Origin: Lobosporangium transversale
Taxonomy: Eukaryota > Mortierellomycota > Mortierellomycetes > Mortierellales > Mortierellaceae
Length of the DNA: 64,000 bases
Reading direction: 5' to 3'
Assembly (NCBI RefSeq): GCF_002105155.1
Contig: NW_019028997.1
Span: 598,001 to 662,000 of the forward strand
Part shown: one piece after another, positions 10,144-21,278 of the stretch
How positions within the stretch are numbered: the stretch's first letter is position 1
Layout: the number at the start of each line of letters is the position of its first letter
The notes under the pieces: model-generated
What the model saw: the letters and a program-made list of their open reading frames with translations, nothing else
Told to the model about the DNA's origin: nothing
Database searches by the model: none
Position numbers and translations under genes: made by a program

Positions 10144-10943
10144 GTTATGGGAAGCAGGTTTGAATTGAAGACAGAAGCAATTGCTGAGCAGAGTGAATGA
10201 AGTGAGTGAAGAGGAATGTTTACGCGTCATGCCAAGAACGAGAGAGAAAAAAAAAGAAAATGGGTGTCACGTGCCTTATAGAACCAAATTACGCGTTTAA
10301 TCACCACACGAATAAAATGCATGCAAGGCAGAATTCATAAGTAGATGCGCCACTCGCAGTTCTAATTTAGAGCATCTAAACGGGTGTCGAGCATCTGGTC
10401 AGGGATGACTATTTCCTGCATTTTCGACGTTCTAGTTTGGATGGCTATATTCTTGGAGTTACTGTCCAGAAAGGAGGACTTTATTTAAGGATTGACGCAG
10501 AGTATAATCAGCTTGGAGCAACATTGACTGATAGGAAGCGAAAGTGGCCATCCGATGCGGGATAGGAAAAAGTACACATTGCAACAGATGCAAGGGATTG
10601 GGAAACTCTCCAGTGCTCGGTGGTCATAGACGACAACATTCCGTGTACGATGTCAAAGGTGGATGAGAGGACCGATTTCCCAAGTGGTTAGAGAGTAACT
10701 GTACGCTCAGTGGATCAATGGAGAAGCTGTTCTGAAGAATAATATGGCATGAGGAGCCATATTAGTCCTCGAGTGGAAAGAAATATGAATGATACACCAG
10801 AATCACTCCATAAAATAAAGAAATGGATGAGATGGAGAGTCGAAGCCAAAAATAAAAAAATAAAAAAAAAAAAACATTGTATAAAAAATAGATGGAACGA
10901 ATCTTTTCATTCCTACTTTTCATCATTATCCTCGAATTATCTC
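10144..10943. other. spacer and 5' flank of LRR gene B
   Basis: No gene seen. It is shared with 31,898-32,703 (inverted) and 62,362-63,151. Near-identity with the direct copy stops at about 10,765 (62,983), roughly 180 bp before the B start codon. Beyond that the two sequences are still homologous but visibly more diverged, with a small deletion in the 63-kb copy. A purine-rich run at 10,850-10,880 precedes the start. Confidence 0.5.
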
Positions 10944-13475
10944 ATGACTCAACAGTACCAACAATTCCGAAAAGCTGGCATCATTGAAGAAGTCGGTGTC
11001 AGGACTGCCTCCATCTCTGCAAGCAATGGCAACTCATCATACTATGTGTGTTTACAAGACATTCAGGATGTGTTTCCAGATGCACAGCGATTCAAGCTGG
11101 ATGAACATCCCATCCTGTTCCTTCAAGACTCTAATGGCAACAGGTAAAGTATTTATTTATCGTATGTGTTGCTCAGGAACAAAAAGTAAGAGAACTCAAT
11201 TGCATATCCTAAGTTTTGTTTTTACTTTTGTCCTATTAGAATCGAACCCCCATGCATTGCATTCTATCCTGACAAGATCCTGGATGTCATTACAGATGGA
11301 CCACAGGTCTGCAATAATAATAGCAGCAGTAATAGTAGCAGCTCCAGCCTTAAAACGACTACGGATTTGATCCTAGAGACTAAAGAAAACGCCAAAAAGA
11401 TGCTTGACTTGTTACTGGAAGCCAAAAAGAAGGACGACGAAATGCTTAAACTGCAGCAGCAAGTTCTTGACAGACTTGCTATCCTTATCCAGAACTTTGA
11501 GTTACATGAGTACCCAATCCCTCGACTCTTTATAGTCCTGCCTGTTGACACCACCAAGTGGGACCCAAGGAATATCCTGAGGAGCAAGTTCCGCCTTCAT
11601 TTCCTTTGTGAATGTGGAGAGCACACTGCAACGATAAGCAAAAGCAATCAGAACCAGATCCATATTGCCAAACATGAAGGATATGACATCCGAAACAGCA
11701 CAGAGTTCTTTCGCAAGTATGGAAAGTACATGCTTATCCTTTTACATTCTCTCAAAATGGGGATGCCTTTGACAGCTTCCCTGGTACCAACTCCTAATCT
11801 CGATGCCGGTATCGACTATTCGATCAAATATATGGAAGCACTCCCTAATGAGTACCCAGTCTTGAGCAAGATCAACAAAATCGGTGAGTGTGAGGCACTT
11901 GAAGAAGCCGATCTTCGGCAACTGGGGAAATTCCTTCAAAACAATGATGAAGACAAACAACTTGGCAACTTGTACAGCATCACGACAGAGACAGGCCATG
12001 TCAAATGGGTCTGTTTTGATCACTATCGCTCAACATATAGAGAAGCAGAACAAAAAGCGTTCGAAAAGGTAGTGGAGCTGAATGGCGGCGAATATGACTT
12101 GCACCTAGGCAAAGTGACCATCATATTGAAGACCAAAACAACAGCTGAAGAATTCTTCAATGTGCTGACCGATGCGAGACGTGTTTACGAGTTGGATATC
12201 AGTTTTGACTGGAATTGGAGTAAAAGTGATCTTGAAGCATTTGAAGAAGCACTAAAGAAGTCAAGTGTATCGATCCTTCGGCTTGAACTCGGAGAGTTTC
12301 AAGAAAGCACCACCAAAGAAATACTTTCAATGGCTCCCAGATATGGAATGCTTGTTCACATCATAGAACTTAGCAGCATGAAGGCGATCCATATTGTTTT
12401 ACCTCCGAACACTATAAAGGCCCCCAGTTTACGACTCAGCAGGCCACCACACCTTCAAAAGCTAACTATTGAGATGAAGCCTCGAGAGATTGATGCTAGT
12501 GACTTTCGATCACTCGCAAATACACTCAGGGACGATAACGCTATTACTACGTTGAACTTGAAGGGCCTTTCAATTGGGGATGAATAAGTTCTGGAACTAT
12601 CAGAAGCACTCAAGACTAACAAGACTTTGACCACGCTGGATTTGATGTGCAACCGAATTGGGAAGGAAGGAGCTCTTGCACTGTTAGAAGCACTCAAGAC
12701 TAATACAACTTTGATTACTTTGGACATGGAGTACGACTCGCTTGGAAAGGAAGGGGCTCTGTTACTGTCGAAGACGAATACAACTTTGACTTGTTTGGAC
12801 TTCAGTAGTAAATCAATTGGGGATGAAGGAGCTCTTGCACTGTCAGAGGCGCTCAAGATCAACACAACCTTGACTACTTTGAACTTGCGTTACAGCTCAA
12901 TTGGGAAGAAAGGAGCTCTTGCACTGTCAGATGCACTTAAGACTAACACAACCTTGAGTATTTTGCGCTTGAGGCACAACTTAATTGGGAAGGAAGGGGC
13001 TCTTGCGCTGTCAGAGGCACTCAAGGCCAACACATCCTTGACTACTTTGGACTTGTTCAGCAACGCCATTGGGAAGGAAGGAGCTCTTGCGCTGTCAGAG
13101 GCACTCAAAGCTAACGCTACCTTGACAACTCTGGACTTGAGGTACAACTCAATTGGGAATAAAGGAACATTTGCATTATCAGAGGCACTCAAGGCTAACG
13201 CATCCTTGACTACTTTGGACTTGAGGCACAACTCAATTGGGGATGATGGGGCCCTTGCACTGTCAGAGGCACTCAAGGTCAATACAACTTTGACTACTTT
13301 GAACTTGCATTACAACTCAATTGGGAAGGAAGGAGTTCTTGCGCTGTCAGAAGCGCTCAAGACTAACGCCACATTGACTAAATTGGACTTGAGGGACAAC
13401 TCAATTGGAAAGGAAGAAGCCCTTGCACTGTCTGAGGTGCTCAAGACTATTGCGGCGCGGATCCGTTTTACGTGA
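10944..13475 (+). pseudogene. LRR family gene B, interrupted by in-frame TAA
   Basis: Exon 1 is 10944-11143 (66 codons plus 2 nt). The intron is 11144-11239 (96 nt, GTAAAG...ATTAG). Exon 2 starts at 11240 and is open to a TAA at 12585-12587, giving 515 residues: N-terminal module, Ser/Asn-rich and coiled linker, and central domain (PRLFIVLP, FRLHFLCECGEHT, FFRKYGKYM). The stop falls in the first LRR, where relatives have a glycine codon (GDEG...). The same frame then continues without another stop to 13475, encoding about ten more 28-residue LRRs. Relative to B2 it also lacks 8 codons of the linker near 11,474. A truncated, LRR-less protein could still be made; without that it is a pseudogene. 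The inverted copy B' has the same stop. Confidence 0.8.
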
Positions 13476-14172
13476 GGGTATCTTTACTGACATCCAAAAT
13501 TGCCGGCGGCGTAACACATTCGAAGTTGACTGATGAATATGAGCCATCATTAGATTTATTTGATGATTTGGTTAGCAATGTAATCTTGATAGCTAAGAAT
13601 ATTAGTTTGACCAAATAAGTTAGTGGCTGCTGGAAGCAAACGCTCATAACATTGGTGGCTTTTGATCCTTCGATGTCTGGTCCCTCTCTTTGCAAGAGAA
13701 TCCTAACATACCAATGCTGCTAAGAGTTCGTTTTATTTGGCAGCATCATAGGTATAGAGCTATGAGAATGGGTTAATGATCGCCTGGAAACAACCGTAGT
13801 ATGTTTAACGCCCGCTATCCATTCAATACTGTTCTCATCTAAACTGCTCTTGTTACAATAGCTTCTCATCTAAAATGTGTGCGGTCGAATGATCGATTCA
13901 ATAGAATACCAATGTACAGCGCCTTGCACTTAGTCATCAATCATTAAATAAGCTTTGTACCATTGCACCCTTCAAACTTTAACAATGGCTGGAGCCGATC
14001 GTCTGATGAGGGCCATTTTTATTTTATTTTGTTAATGTCGCCGCTCCCTTAAGGATTTCTATGATGGCAAGCACTGGAACAGAATGCAAGTGTTCTTACT
14101 AAAGAAAGCAATGTTGCAATGAACACTTTACTGCAGATCAGCAAATTATTTGGAATAAGTTATTTTCCTACA
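13476..14172. other. spacer between convergent LRR genes B and C
   Basis: Non-coding 3' flanks of B (+) and C (-). The 13,480-13,740 part has a diverged relative downstream of D2 (about 49,440-49,740), so 3' flanks are conserved within the family. The whole spacer is copied inverted at 28,669-29,365. I see no other gene or RNA. Confidence 0.5.
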
Positions 14173-16659
14173 CTATTCAAATACTATTGTGATGGTCGCC
14201 TCTAGTAGTGCAAGAGCTCCTTCCTTTCCAATTGGGTTCCTCCACAAATCCAAGGCAGTCAAAGCTATATTAGTCTTGAGTGCCATTGACAATGCAAGGG
14301 CTCCTTCATTCCCAATTGAGTTGTCGGACAAGTCCAAACCAGTTAAGGTTGTGTTAATCTTGAGAGCCTCTGACAGTGCAAGAGCTCCTTCATTCCCAAT
14401 TGAGTTGTATCCCAGTTTCAAGGTAGTCAAAGTAGTGTTAGTCGCGAGCGTCTCTGACAGTGCAAGAACTCCTTCTTTCCCAATTGAATTGTTTCCCAGG
14501 CCTAGAGCGGTCAAAGTAGTGTTAACCTTGAGTGCCTCTGACAGTGCAAGGGCTCCTCCATTCCCAATTGAGTTGTAATGCAGGTTCAAGAAGGTCAAAG
14601 TGACGTTAGTCTTGAGCGCTTCTGACAGTGAATGAGCTCCTTCTTCCCCGATTGCATTGCTGGACAAGTGTAAAATAGTCAAAGTGGTGTTAGTCATGAG
14701 TGCCTCAGATAGTGCAAAAGCTCCTTCTTTTCCCATTGAGTTGCTGGACAAGTTTAAGGTAGTCAAATTAGTGTTAGACTTGAGCGCCTCTGACAGTGCA
14801 AGAGCTCCTTCATTCCCAATCGAGCTGTTCCTCATGTCCAAAGTGGTTAAAACCGTGTCGGTCTTGAGCGCATTTACAAGTACTCGAAGTTCACTAGGTT
14901 CAATCCTCCGAGATCTCAGCTCAATTGATAACTTGTGAAGGTTTGGTGATCTTTCGAGTCTTAGGGTGGAGAACTCGATAGATTTTGGGGGTAGGATAAT
15001 ATGAACCGCCCCCAAGATGGGAAGCCCTATGATACGAGAAAGTATTTGATATCGCGTAGATGACGAAAAAAACTTCCAGATATTACTTTCTTGAAACTCT
15101 CCGAGTTCAAGCTGAAGGATCGATATACTTGACCCTCTAAGTACTTCTCTTAATGCTTCAAGATCAGCTGTAGTCCAATTCCATCTGAATGTAATATCCA
15201 ACTCGTAAATTCGCTCTACATTCGCCAGCGCATCATAGAATTCTTTAGCTGCGGTTCTGGATTTTAACGTGATAGTTACTTTGCCAATCTGCAAGTCATA
15301 TTCACCGCCGCCATTCAACTCCATTGCTTTCTCAAACGCTATCTGTTCTTCGTCTCTATACATCGAAAGATAGTGATCAAAACAAACCCACTTGGCATGC
15401 CCTGTTTCCGATGTGACTCTGTACAAGCTGCCAAGTTTATTTTCTCCATTCTTGGTTTGAAGAAATGTACCCAGTTGCCGAAGATCTGCCCCTTCAAGTT
15501 CAAGGGCCACATAGTCATCAACTGCGTTGATGTTCTTCAAGGCCGAATACTCATTTGCGAGCGCTTTCATATAGTCGAGCGAATAATTGATACCAGCATC
15601 GAGATATGAGGTTGGCATCAGAGAAGCCGTCATGGGCATTTCCAACTTGAGCCACTGTAAAAGGATGACCATGTATTTCCCATACTTGCGGAAGAACTCT
15701 ATACTGCTTCGAACTCCATATCCATAATGTTGAGTAATGTGAATTTGGCTCTGATTTCTATCGCTTGCTGATGCGGTATGATCTCCACACTCGCAAAGGA
15801 AATGAAGGCGAAACTTTTTCCCCAAGACATTTCTTGGGTCCCACTTGTCAGTATCGTCAGGCAAGATTATAAAGAGTCGAGGGACTGGGTGCTCGTGTAG
15901 TTCAAAGTTCTGAGCGAGGGCGGCGCTGACGTGCTTTTGAAGGATGGCGCATCTATAGGGGGATTGATATTGCAGTTTAAGCATCTCATCGTCCTTCTTT
16001 TTGGTCTCCTGTTGCAGCTTAAGCATTTCAAATTGCACTTTAAGCATCTCCGATTGTAGTTGAAGCATTTGCTGCAGTCCAGATGTTCCGTCGCCCTGCT
16101 TATCGATCTTTTGCGGTAACTCTATACTCTTTTCGGAGTTAAATATCTCGGTTTGTCCAATGTTGTGAGGAGTGAGGGATGACTCGAAAGATGGAGGAGC
16201 CGTGTTTGATAATGATAAAGGAAGATCTTGGGATGTTAGGTTGGTCGACTTCTCCAAGAAAGGTAAAGTGAGGACAATGTTACTGTTACTGTTACTGTAC
16301 TGGGGTACTCCCGTAATGACGTCCAGGACCTTGTCAGGATAGAAAGCAATCCGTGGAGGCTCGATTCTAATGGGGCAGAAAAATAAATTAATTTGTTCCT
16401 GAGTTGATGTTAGGCACATTCGAAGTCATGATAGGACAAACAAACGCTCTCACCTGTTGCCATCACGGTCTTGGAGGAACAGGATGGGATGTCCATCCAA
16501 CTTGAATCGCTGTGCATCTGGAAACACATCCTGAATGTCTTGCAAACACACATAGTATGACGAGTCGCCATTTCTTGCAGAGATGGAAGCAATCCTGACA
16601 CCAACTTCTTCAATGATGTCGCTGTCAGCTTTTCGGAATCGTTGGTATTGTTGAGTCAT
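14173..16659 (-). CDS. LRR family gene C, intact 799-aa protein with 8 LRRs
   Basis: Exon 1 is 16659-16454 (68 codons plus 2 nt; two extra residues, SD, compared with D). The intron is 16453-16367 (87 nt, GTGAG...ATTAG). Exon 2 is 16366-14173. It has the same plan as A1: N-terminal module with FYPDKVLDVITG, then a longer linker. The linker contains heptad-like LQSEMLKVQFEMLKLQ segments that suggest a coiled coil. The central domain follows (PRLFIILP, FRLHFLCECGDHT, FFRKYGKYM), then only 8 LRR-RI units ending in a short ATITIVFE tail. No nucleotide-binding motif is visible. The last five repeats and the 3' flank are duplicated in inverted form as C'. Only one full-length copy exists here. Confidence 0.85.
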
Positions 16660-16975
16660 CTTGGAGATTATTTGATAAAGGATGATGAAAAGGATGAAGA
16701 AGATGAAAAGATTCATCCATTTTATACATTGAGCATGGAATGCATTTTTTTTTTTGAATTCCATTTCGCCCGAGTTTGCAAGGGTCTCTTATCCCTTCGT
16801 CTGTTTCCAGAACAAATTTGTTCCAGATTTTTATGGGCACTAAATGCACGTAACGCCATATGATAAATGTCAGTAAAAGAGGTTGGAATCGAGATGTTTA
16901 TTCTTCATTTATTACTTTATCTTGCGTTTTTTTGTGAGGGAGGGTGAGCATAGGCGGTTGGTGTGATATTGAGGG
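16660..16975. promoter_or_regulatory. 5' flank of LRR gene C
   Basis: A/T-rich flank directly upstream of the C start codon, homologous to the flanks of the other family genes near the ATG (GATGATGAAAAGGATGAAG motif, comparable with the sequence upstream of D). A frame continues upstream of the ATG but lacks homology with the family, so the conserved MTQQYQ start was chosen. No named promoter element recognised. Confidence 0.35.
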
Positions 16976-17179
16976 CTAAAGGTCTTTGATATCATGATAT
17001 TCAAGAAAACAATTTCTGGAGGAGAATAGGCAGAGAGGGACATTACACTTCACACATTTCCACGGCGCTGGAGTCTTGGCTTTGTAATTAGAATCCTTTA
17101 GTATATTTGTCTTGTAGCGGCAGAGAACGCAATTCGGCCTGCCTTCAATACTAACCGGGAGATGGGCCCCTGGAGACAA
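16976..17179 (-). pseudogene. piggyBac-type transposase C-terminal Cys-rich relic
   Basis: About 67 residues carrying a zinc-ribbon-like pattern: GRPNCVLCRYK, then WKCVKCNVPLC, then CFLEYH. This spacing (CxxC ... CxxC-x-V-x-L-C ... CF-x-x-Y-H) is what I know from the C-terminal cysteine-rich domain of piggyBac/PGBD transposases. The catalytic DDD core is not recognisable. The minus-strand sequence upstream (to about 17,500) contains short open pieces but no continuous frame. It is probably a decayed element. No TTAA-flanked terminal repeats were identified. Confidence 0.5.
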
Positions 17180-19585
17180 ACGAATGAAAAGGGAGTGAAT
17201 CTACGAACTTACTCAACTTTTTCATCAATGACTTCTACGTCGTTCTCTTGGATTCTTGTCAGGGCCTGGTGAACAATAGAGAAAGACAATTCGTCGTTCT
17301 CTGCATGTGTGGTTCTATTGGGTTCTTTAGTATGTTCGAATTTATCAAAAGACAAAAGGAACAATGGAATGAAGGCATCAGGGTAACCATATCATGCGTA
17401 ATGCTCGGCACGAACCCCCATCCGATGTAAAATTGGTCTGTGGATAGATTTCGCTTGGGAGAATAGGGATGGTTCTCATAGCCAGTTATTGTGGAAAACT
17501 TCTTTATTTGAAAATCGAGGAATCCTTCAGGAAGTGCCTTTTCGCTTGACTCTTACAAACTCGTTGCAGTAACAGATGCTAGCCTTGCATGGGTCCACTT
17601 GGTTGTGATTCCATCCTTTGTCTAAAAGTGACTTGATCTTTGTTGGAAATGGAGAATGCTCTTGCATGAAGGTAAATTTAATGTTTATGACCTGAGATTG
17701 ATACTCTGATCAAGCAGAGCAGTTTATTGACATGATTAATATTGAATCCAAGAGCACGCCTAGAGCTATAGATATGAATAGCATAGCATAACGATATCAA
17801 TGCACTACCACTATTTTCTCTTGGAGGATCTTTAGAGGCTTGGAATCTAAGCTTTGGCGCTTTTCTCATCTTGATCATGTTTGAGCTCATTGACAATGTT
17901 ATTGTCTTTGTCCCTGGCAGAACAGAGACAATCGGAAAGAACTATTGTTCAACTGTTCATTTTTGCTTCCATAAATCTTGCTGTTTCCCATGAACGATAT
18001 GGATAAGTTCAAGAATGCATGATATTCTCCTCAAAAGATGAACATTACATGTCTTGGTATTGTTTTCCTGGAGTAAATTACAGAGCTATTCGTCTTTCTC
18101 TCAGATGGTACCTTGGAACGTTGCAATGATTGAACGGTGCCGATATTGAGGTATTTAAAAAAGCATCTCCTTAGGCGGCTGCTTCCAGCACCAATGTGCG
18201 AAGCATCCATCATTAGACCTCTCCCTCAATCTATCTCCAAAAGTCTGATCTTACTGAACATTGCTCACTTGACCTTCTGTCCCGCAGGCTAGGAAAGAGA
18301 AAACTAAACAGTCTACTGCTAAACATTTAGTCCAGTTTACCTGCCTGCAATGCTACGGGGTTCGCTAATATCTCAAACCCCCGTCTGTATTAAAGCTTGT
18401 CTCTCTTTGTTCGCTTGTCTTGAGTAAAAAAAAAAAAAAAAAAAGACGAGATTGAATATGCTTACCTGATAGAGGACATTGCGTAATGATATACGAAGTA
18501 TCGTTTGCGAATGCAGCGTGGAAAGAAAGGCTTACTCTTAGGTCAAGAGATCCCTTTATCTAAATGATAGTTTCGAGTGTGATGACTGATTTATTTTCCA
18601 TTACCATTCAAGGGTTAGGATGCGCGTGCAGAGGGGTAGGTTGATCCGCAACAACAACAATAACAACAACAGCAACAGCATCGTTGAAGTCAAAAGTCTT
18701 TTTTTTTATTCCTTTTCTTTTTGCTTTGATTTCATCCTTGAGATCAGGCACATTAGTATGTGCCTCTACCATGGCTTTGAAACGCACTAGAAATGGGTCA
18801 TTTGAATTACAAAGCAAAAAAAGCTTCAGTTGTTGTCAACCATTGTTTTTTTTTTTTTCTGTTGTTAAGAGAACAGTGTTGATGTTACTGAACGTAGCTG
18901 GATATCAGAAGCGAAAGGAAAAGACAAGGAAACAGGGATAAGGGCGTTGAAAGCAAATAGTCGGTGAATGTTTGAGTGAACTATAGACTACGAGCATACT
19001 GGCATACTGGTGGATGCGCTGTGCTTTAAGCGCCACCAAATAATTGGTGGCGACTGCAATTATGCACAGCACATTTAATAGGGAGCAAAGCTGTAAATAT
19101 ATACATGCATGCAGTGCTACGCGTTCCTTTGGGTTCAAACAGTCACACAATTAATAAAACTGACACAATTTGTTGATAAGGATGTCGAATGGTGACGGCA
19201 AGGGGGAATGTGGTGCATTTAAGGCTGATTATTAGAAGTCACCCTAGGTTAATGATAATGAAAGCGGATAAGCTATTTATAGCATTCATAATGCGACCTT
19301 GGCACCCAGTAGTACTTTTTTTTGTTTGTTTGTTTGTTTGAACAAAACAAACAAAAGAGAACGTAGGGCTACGGGGGCTAAAAGGATAGCGGCTAATTTA
19401 TTTGGATGCTATGCTGTATATGGTATGATATATGCCTTTTTTTTTATTGCAAGAGAGGTATTATATTCATTTGAAGGGAAGAGGAGTGACAACCATTGTA
19501 TATATATATAATATAAATGAATCTATATAGGGTTATAGGATTATGGATGATTTCTAAGTCTTTGTTGTATATATTTTATATAGTT
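17180..19585. other. spacer with no recognised gene
   Basis: About 2.4 kb without a supportable coding region; its short ORFs show no recognisable motif. Contents: possible upstream debris of the piggyBac relic to about 17,500; a stretch near 17,880-17,940 distantly similar to 8,120-8,170; a run of 19 A at 18,426-18,444; an imperfect (CAA)n tract at 18,649-18,679; T runs near 18,845; and TTTG repeats near 19,318-19,340. Confidence 0.5.
18649..18679 (+). repeat. short imperfect (CAA)n microsatellite
   Basis: About ten CAA-like triplets interrupted by TAA and CAG, following TTGATCCG. The same flank (TTGATCCG before, CAT-GT--AA-TC-AAAGTC after) precedes a much longer, purer array at 49,166-49,216, so the two are paralogous loci. 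Confidence 0.7.
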
Positions 19586-21062
19586 TTAGATGGTGAACAG
19601 GCTTGACAGTAAGATTACTGATCCTGCGACCAATACAGCCTGGGTCTTTGGAAGGGCTGCAGGGTTGATGATGAGCCCATTCGCATTGTTAGGGTGGCTA
19701 TTCCTATTGTTTGCAGAAGTTTCATTGCCACTGCTTCCACTCAATTTGAAAGTGCCTGCGCCTTCCCTATAGGGCTTGCCATCATTCAAACACTGAGCAA
19801 TTGGTTGCATCACAAGGCTCTTGGTCTCATAAGCAACAGGCAACACACCGTTCAGGGCAACGTCCACCTCTTGAGCGAATAGATCGTGTTGCAAAACAAT
19901 GAACCCAGTACTGAGAGATGGGATCTTGGTGAGCCAAGTTTTGAAGGTATCGACAACGGATTGAGGTGTAGCAGTGCCACCAGGGATGTTCCAGTCGTTT
20001 GTATCAAATCCCTGTGTCCAGATAGAGGTCTTCAGTCCAAGCTGAGTAGCAATATTGCGAACACGAGCATCAATATCGCCTAAAAATAAAAAAATAAAAT
20101 AAAAAAAAGAAGCATAGGAATGTGTTAGGGTTGCAACTAATCCGCTTTGAAATAAACATTAAGACTATTGACAAAGCCAACCCCCATTATGAATTACCGA
20201 AGGGAGGACGCCAGTAAAGAGGAGTGACACCGATGACATCAAAGATTGCCTTCTCCGTCCACTTGAGTTCAGCAACGATCTGCTCATTGGTCAGGCTGGT
20301 CATGGAGTGGTGAGACCAGGTGTGGATGGCAATGTGGTGTCCCTCATCATAAGCACGCTTCAAAGTGGCGGGGTAGCTGATAGCACGAGAACCGACGATG
20401 AACAGTGTGGCTTTCTGGTTGTGAGCAAGGAGGTTATCGTAAAGACGAGGTGAATCAGGCGAAGGACCGTCTGGAGTTGAAAATAAAAGTAAAAATAAAC
20501 AGTCATACGTTAGGTAATTGTGCCGGTTTAATTGTTAAACAAAGGCTTTTTTAACAATGTCAAATACTTCAAACTGCCAATGTACTCCTTTGAGGGAAAT
20601 GAGGCGAGGAACAATAAAAATAAAGAAAAATAGTAATAATAATAATTGTATGTAAATAAAGCCATTCTTATTCTTACCATCGTAGGTCAAGCCCCAGGTA
20701 CCTGGAGTAGGGCATGTGGTGATGTCGTCGGAGGCTTCACACTTTTGACAAGTCCACCAACATTGTTCCTTTGGAAGACTGGAGGTGGGGTTAGGACAAA
20801 CACCTTCATTAGAGGGAGGGAAGACAGGGGCCTTTGAGAGATCGACCAGCTTTAACCACTCCTGGACTTGTGGATCCTGTGTGAAGGGAACGCAATCAAT
20901 GGTTGGGTATTTTCCCTTTTCAACAGGGGTGTATTGTTGAGGGCAAGTAGGGCCAGCTCTCTTGTCTAGATGAGTATGACCATGGGAATGAGCAGAGACA
21001 AGGGAGAGGGAAGAGGAAAGGGAGAGGATTGCAGCTGCAACTGTGAAGCTGATCTTGACCAT
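19586..21062 (-). CDS. chitin deacetylase, secreted and probably GPI-anchored (383 aa)
   Basis: Exons 21062-20678, 20470-20198 and 20079-19586, with introns of 207 and 118 nt (GTAAG...CAG and GTAAT...TAG). The join restores a complete NodB polysaccharide deacetylase domain. Motif 1 TYDDGPS spans the first junction; motif 2 is HTWSHHS (metal-binding histidines); motif 3 RPPFGDID spans the second junction; motif 4 is DTNDW; motif 5 is IVLQHDL. The N-terminus is a signal peptide (MVKISFTVAAAIL... to VSA), followed by a His-rich stretch. The C-terminus has a Ser/Asn-rich spacer, then a hydrophobic tail (VLVAGSVILLSSLF) typical of a GPI signal. Predicted role: N-deacetylation of chitin to chitosan at the cell surface. 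Single copy here and apparently unrelated to its LRR neighbours. Confidence 0.93.
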
Positions 21063-21270
21063 AATTGCTGATGATATGATATGATATATGATATGAAAGA
21101 AAAAAAAAATAAAAAATAAAAAATAAAAAAGTTCAGGGATGGGTAGGACTGAAGAGTGTGGGAAAGAGGAGGAAGAAGTGAATGAAAAAAAGATATTTTT
21201 AAGAGGAATGTCTAGTAAAGAGATGAAAGAAGATATAAAGATAAAGAAGATGAAGATGAAGGGGCCACTT

Positions 21271-21278
21271 TTTATATA
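21271..21278 (-). promoter_or_regulatory. possible TATA box of the chitin deacetylase gene
   Basis: TATATAAA on the minus strand about 210 nt upstream of the start codon. Position and sequence are compatible with a fungal TATA element, but nothing else supports it. Confidence 0.35.

Larger units (their letters stand above)
8985..14846. repeat. left arm of large inverted repeat
   Basis: About 5.6 kb matching the reverse complement of 28,247-33,860. Paired positions sum to 42,847 left of about 10,340 and to 42,841 for most of the remainder. A 252-bp segment (about 14,580-14,832) is absent from the other arm. The arm carries the two-exon small ORF, all of LRR gene B and the 3' part of LRR gene C. 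Differences between arms are few: a 6-nt indel near 10,340 and scattered substitutions. Confidence 0.85.

Noticed and set aside
12585-12605. Micro-intron removing the TAA of gene B
   Set aside because: The only nearby GT...AG pair would be about 14 nt, far below any intron in the window.
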